From contig CAJOFW010000124.1 in assembly GCA_905234005.1 (NCBI GenBank), positions 1 through 8,769 on the forward strand: a stretch of 8,769 nt of DNA, given 5' to 3'. Numbering within the stretch: the first letter of the stretch is position 1; each line of letters opens with the position of its first letter. This DNA comes from an uncultured Oscillospiraceae bacterium. GTDB lineage: Bacteria; Bacillota; Clostridia; Oscillospirales; Oscillospiraceae. The notes beneath the pieces were generated by a model. It searched no databases, had not been told where the DNA came from, and saw nothing but the letters and a program-made list of their open reading frames with translations. Positions 6,556 to 8,769 of this stretch are shown here, one piece after another. Both the position numbers and the translations under genes were made by a program.

Positions 6556-6579
6556 CCCGGGCCGCCAGCCATCACCCGC

Positions 6580-6635
6580 CAGCTACCAACTACCAACTAT
6601 CAACTACCAACTATCAACCATCAACTACCAACTAT
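6580..6635 (+). repeat. Eight tandem heptanucleotide repeats (CAACTAY) forming the kdsC leader
   Basis: Contiguous 7-bp units run from 6580 to 6635: CAGCTAC, CAACTAC, CAACTAT, CAACTAC, CAACTAT, CAACCAT, CAACTAC, CAACTAT. The last two bases of the final unit are the first two of the kdsC ATG (6634-6636). Bases 6583-6635 contain no G, remarkable in this G+C-rich sequence, so the leader has no Shine-Dalgarno sequence and should be little structured. It is not a CRISPR array: the units are contiguous and have no spacers. Confidence 0.92.
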
Positions 6636-7104
6636 GAAAATCAAGCTTCTCGTCATGGACGTGGACGGCACGCTCACGGACGGAAAAATCTATATCGGCC
6701 CGGACGGCGAGACCATGAAGGCGTTTTACGCCCAGGACGGCTTCGGCATCGTCGCGGCCCGGCGGGCGGGCGTCGTACCGGTCATCATCACGGGCAGGCG
6801 CTCGGAGATCGTCGCCCGGCGGGCGGAGGAGCTGGGCGTGACGGAGCTGTACCAGGGCGAGACCGACAAGCTCACCCGCCTTCGGGCCGTCGCGGCGCAA
6901 TACGGCGCGTCCCCGGCCGAGATCGCCTGCATCGGCGACGACTTAAACGACCTGCCCATGCTGGCTTACGCCGGCGTGACCGCCTGTCCCCGCGACGCGG
7001 CGGCGGAGGTGCGGGAGGCCGTCGGCTTCGTCTGCCCCCGGAACGGCGGCGCGGGCGCCGTGCGGGATTTCATCGACCTTCTCCGGCGGGAGGGCAGACT
7101 GTGA
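6634..7104 (+). CDS. kdsC: Kdo-8-phosphate phosphatase, HAD superfamily
   Basis: Removes phosphate from Kdo-8-phosphate to give Kdo. The product is 156 residues, a cap-less HAD protein typical of the KdsC group (E. coli KdsC is 188). HAD motif I is MDVDGTLTDGKIYI with nucleophile Asp9 and acid Asp11. Motif II is IITGR (Thr53). Lys79 lies in GETDKL. Motif IV is CIGDDLNDLPM (Asp102, Asp103, Asp106). AQDGFGI (33-39) and the C-terminal CPRNGGAGAVRDFID are also KdsC-like; in the family the tail reaches a neighbouring active site of the tetramer. A phosphatase domain of the CMP-sialate type is related, but kdsA and kdsD next door settle the assignment. The start lies 78 nt after the kdsD stop, inside the heptamer array and without a Shine-Dalgarno sequence. 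No other in-frame ATG, GTG or TTG exists between the kdsD stop and this ATG. Confidence 0.9.
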   Translation: MKIKLLVMDVDGTLTDGKIYIGPDGETMKAFYAQDGFGIVAARRAGVVPVIITGRRSEIVARRAEELGVTELYQGETDKLTRLRAVAAQYGASPAEIACIGDDLNDLPMLAYAGVTACPRDAAAEVREAVGFVCPRNGGAGAVRDFIDLLRREGRL

Positions 7105-7121
7105 GCGCTCTATGGACATGA
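7101..7121 (+). other. Possible six-codon mini-cistron between kdsC and the vanZ-like gene
   Basis: GTG 7101 overlaps the kdsC stop (GTGA, 7101-7104) and has GGGAGGG (7088-7094) 6 nt upstream, an ideal ribosome binding site. The frame reads six codons (VSALWT) and stops at TGA 7119-7121, which overlaps an in-frame ATG of the vanZ-like gene (ATGA, 7118-7121). It may hand ribosomes to that gene, or be the remnant of a frameshifted original start. Whether it is translated is unknown. Confidence 0.3.
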
Positions 7122-7678
7122 TAAGCCGCCTCGACCCCGTGCTGTCCGCCGTCTGGAACGGCATCTACGCGACGCGTCCGCTGGGCCGCGTATTTCTCTA
7201 TATGCTCCTCGGCGTTCTCCTGTGGACGGTGCTGGCGGTGGGCGCGGAGCGGCGGGGCCGGGAGGACGGCTGGCGGCGGTTCTGCGCCGTGTTCGCCGCG
7301 GGCTGCGCCGTGTGCCTTTTGTACATGACGGTCATGTCCCGCTCGGAGACGCCCTACGGCGGGCTGCATCTGCGCCCGTTCGTGTCCTTCACCCTCGCCC
7401 GGGAGGAGAACGCGGAGTATTACCGCTCCATGCTGATGAACGTCTATCTCTTCTTCCCGTTCGGCCTCGCCGCGCCGTTCGCCCTGTCGCGGCGGCGGCG
7501 TCCGGTGCTTCTGACGTGCGCGCTCGCCGCGTGCCTGTCCGTTTGCATCGAGGCGGCGCAGTACGCCCTCTCCCTCGGCTGGACGGAGACCGACGACGTC
7601 ATCATGAACACCCTCGGCGCCCTGATCGGCGGCGCGTCCCACCTCGCCGCCCGCCTCATCCGCAGGCACGTCATATAG
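7112..7678 (+). CDS. VanZ-like family membrane protein
   Basis: The product is 188 residues with about five membrane segments, near residues 26-45, 57-75, 108-125, 131-150 and 166-185. VanZ-family signatures are LRPFVSF (87-93), MNVYLFFPFG (109-118), IEAAQYAL (146-153) and the polar motif TETDDVIMNTLGALIGG (158-174). VanZ of enterococci gives low-level teicoplanin resistance, but most VanZ-like proteins have no known reaction and many sit in surface-polysaccharide loci, so no enzymatic role is claimed. ATG 7112 is 7 nt after the kdsC stop, with no ribosome binding site at usable spacing. ATG 7118 is an in-frame alternative overlapping the mini-cistron stop, and its use would shorten the product by two residues. 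The 3' end, including the stop at 7676-7678, lies in a 13-bp tandem repeat. Confidence 0.85.
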   Translation: MDMISRLDPVLSAVWNGIYATRPLGRVFLYMLLGVLLWTVLAVGAERRGREDGWRRFCAVFAAGCAVCLLYMTVMSRSETPYGGLHLRPFVSFTLAREENAEYYRSMLMNVYLFFPFGLAAPFALSRRRRPVLLTCALAACLSVCIEAAQYALSLGWTETDDVIMNTLGALIGGASHLAARLIRRHVI

Positions 7679-7705
7679 ACACGTCACAGAGACACGTTAT
7701 AAACA
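7667..7705 (+). repeat. 13-bp tandem repeat (three imperfect copies) spanning the vanZ-like stop and ABC gene leader
   Basis: Units are CACGTCATATAGA (7667), CACGTCACAGAGA (7680) and CACGTTATAAACA (7693). The first contains the TAG stop of the vanZ-like gene, and the array ends 3 nt before ATG 7709. No convincing Shine-Dalgarno sequence lies in front of that ATG. Confidence 0.7.
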
Positions 7706-7708
7706 TAT

Positions 7709-8769
7709 ATGGACGAAAAAGACTCTCTCCGATTCGACTCGCTCAAAACGCTCGTCGCCCGGCTCCGGGACGGGACGTTCGGCGAGCTTGTGTCCGACTG
7801 GAAGTGGATATTCGGCTACACCGCCAAATGCCGGGGCCGCGTCGCGCTGTACACGGTCGTCGGCATTCTCTCGAGCACGCTCGGCCTCGCCTCGTCCGTG
7901 GCGGGGAAGCTTCTCGTGGACGTGGTCGTCGGGCGGCAGACCGACCGGCTCGTATTCGCGGCGGCGGTCATGACGGGCACGGCCCTCCTCGGGCTTCTGC
8001 TCACGAACCTGCTCAAGCGCCTGTCCGCGAAGCTCAGCGTGTTCATCACAAACCTCGTCCGGCAGGACGTGTTCGACCGCGTCATGGACGCCGACTGGCA
8101 GGCCCTCGGCGCGTTCTCGAACGGCGATATGCTCAACCGCTTCAACGGCGACGTCGGCGCGGTCGGCACGAACGCGGTGAGCTGGCTGCCGTCGGTCGTC
8201 ATATCGGCGTATACGTTTCTCGCGACGTTTTTCGTCATCTGGCACTACAGCCCGGTCATGAGCCTGATCGCCCTGTCCGGCGCGCCGGTCGTGCTGCTGA
8301 TGAGCAAGTACCTGATCGGCCGCCAGCGCGCCTACCGCACCAGGCTCATGGAATCCTCGAGCGGCCTGTACGCCTTCGAGTCCGAGGCGCTGTACAACGT
8401 CGACACCGTGAAGGCGTTCGGCGCGTCCGACTACTTCAGCGCCCGCCTCGCCGACCTGCAGGGCCGCTACCGGCACATCCTGCTCGCGTGGAATATGTTC
8501 GAGATACGGACGGGCGTGTTCATGACCGTCCTGAGCCTTCTCATCGAGTACATCGCGTTCGGCTACGCGCTGTTTCTCCTGTGGGGCGGCCGCGTCACCT
8601 ACGGGACGATGGTGCTGTTTCTGCAGCAGCGCAGCGCCCTGTCCGGCGCGTTTGACAGCGTCGTCGGCGTGGTGCCGTCGTTCATCTCCGGCGCGGTATC
8701 GGCCCACCGTCTGCGCGAGCTGACAGATCTCCCCCCCGAGCCCCGCCCCGCCGGGAACCATACAGCCGC
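7709..8769 (+). CDS. ABC transporter, N-terminal transmembrane domain of an exporter (3' end outside window)
   Basis: The frame is open from ATG 7709 to the window end (353 residues seen). A charged cytoplasmic lead-in (about 1-43, with SDWKWIFGY) precedes membrane helices near 44-64, 82-102, 158-178, 182-202 and 264-292. Between them are signatures of the type I exporter fold: VRQDVFDRVMDADWQALG, then FSNGDMLNRFNGDV (intracellular loop 'G-hhsR---D'), ESEALYNVDTVKAFGA (225-239), and the last helix followed by SAHRLRELTDLPPEP, the linker into a nucleotide-binding domain. Walker A, signature and Walker B motifs would lie downstream, so an ATPase half is expected but not seen. Position suggests export of a lipid or glycan related to the cluster, though drug or peptide export cannot be excluded. 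The start is the first ATG of the coherent frame and lacks a clear ribosome binding site. Confidence 0.82.
   Translation, partial: MDEKDSLRFDSLKTLVARLRDGTFGELVSDWKWIFGYTAKCRGRVALYTVVGILSSTLGLASSVAGKLLVDVVVGRQTDRLVFAAAVMTGTALLGLLLTNLLKRLSAKLSVFITNLVRQDVFDRVMDADWQALGAFSNGDMLNRFNGDVGAVGTNAVSWLPSVVISAYTFLATFFVIWHYSPVMSLIALSGAPVVLLMSKYLIGRQRAYRTRLMESSSGLYAFESEALYNVDTVKAFGASDYFSARLADLQGRYRHILLAWNMFEIRTGVFMTVLSLLIEYIAFGYALFLLWGGRVTYGTMVLFLQQRSALSGAFDSVVGVVPSFISGAVSAHRLRELTDLPPEPRPAGNHTA

Noticed and set aside
6580..6635. CRISPR array
   Set aside because: The repeat unit is 7 bp, contiguous and without spacers; no cas genes are present.
7222..8655. Second + strand open frame over the vanZ-like and ABC genes
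   Set aside because: Arg/Pro/Ala-rich shadow with no hydrophobic helices; the two other frames encode coherent membrane proteins.
1..8769. Insertion sequences, transposases, tRNA or rRNA genes
   Set aside because: None seen; no transposase motifs, terminal inverted repeats or RNA gene signatures were found on either strand by reading.

Overview
The window is a stretch of a G+C-rich bacterial chromosome (about two thirds G+C by eye), with every gene on the + strand. It looks like part of a capsule or surface-polysaccharide locus built around a complete CMP-Kdo (CMP-3-deoxy-manno-octulosonate) supply module. The organism cannot be named from sequence alone. Strong GGGAGG-type ribosome binding sites, a TTGCGC / TGC-TATACT promoter, and a VanZ-like protein, YqkD-like hydrolase and ABC exporter of Gram-positive flavour fit a high-GC Bacillota (Clostridia-type) organism better than a proteobacterium; this is inference.

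Layout. Bases 1-2800 are an assembly and export block: the C-terminal part of a family 2 glycosyltransferase, a DUF115/MptE-like protein that may be a CMP-sugar-using transferase, and a Wzx/MATE-type flippase lacking its own 3' end. Bases 2801-2949 are a short promoter-bearing gap. Bases 2950-7104 hold a membrane-anchored alpha/beta hydrolase read in frame into kdsB, then kdsA, kdsD (SIS plus two CBS domains) and kdsC. Bases 7112-8769 hold a VanZ-like membrane protein and the N-terminal membrane domain of an ABC exporter that runs off the window.

How it works together. KdsD makes arabinose-5-phosphate, KdsA condenses it with phosphoenolpyruvate to Kdo-8-phosphate, KdsC removes the phosphate, and KdsB activates Kdo as CMP-Kdo. 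The upstream transferases and flippase would use such a donor and export the product. No recognised Kdo transferase is present, so the DUF115-like protein is the most interesting local candidate.

Most unusual features. (1) A perfect 22-bp tandem duplication (3915-3936 = 3937-3958) at the hydrolase/kdsB junction shifts the hydrolase frame past its expected TGA, which would overlap the kdsB ATG as ATGA, and creates a 591-codon hydrolase-KdsB fusion. (2) The flippase frame has no stop of its own and breaks off before its expected last membrane helices, next to a promoter. (3) Eight heptanucleotide repeats, with no G for 53 nt, replace the ribosome binding site of kdsC. (4) Different short tandem repeats sit at or beside most gene junctions. 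Stop/start overlaps (GTGA or ATGA) join many of the genes, so these repeats lie where they could alter translational coupling.
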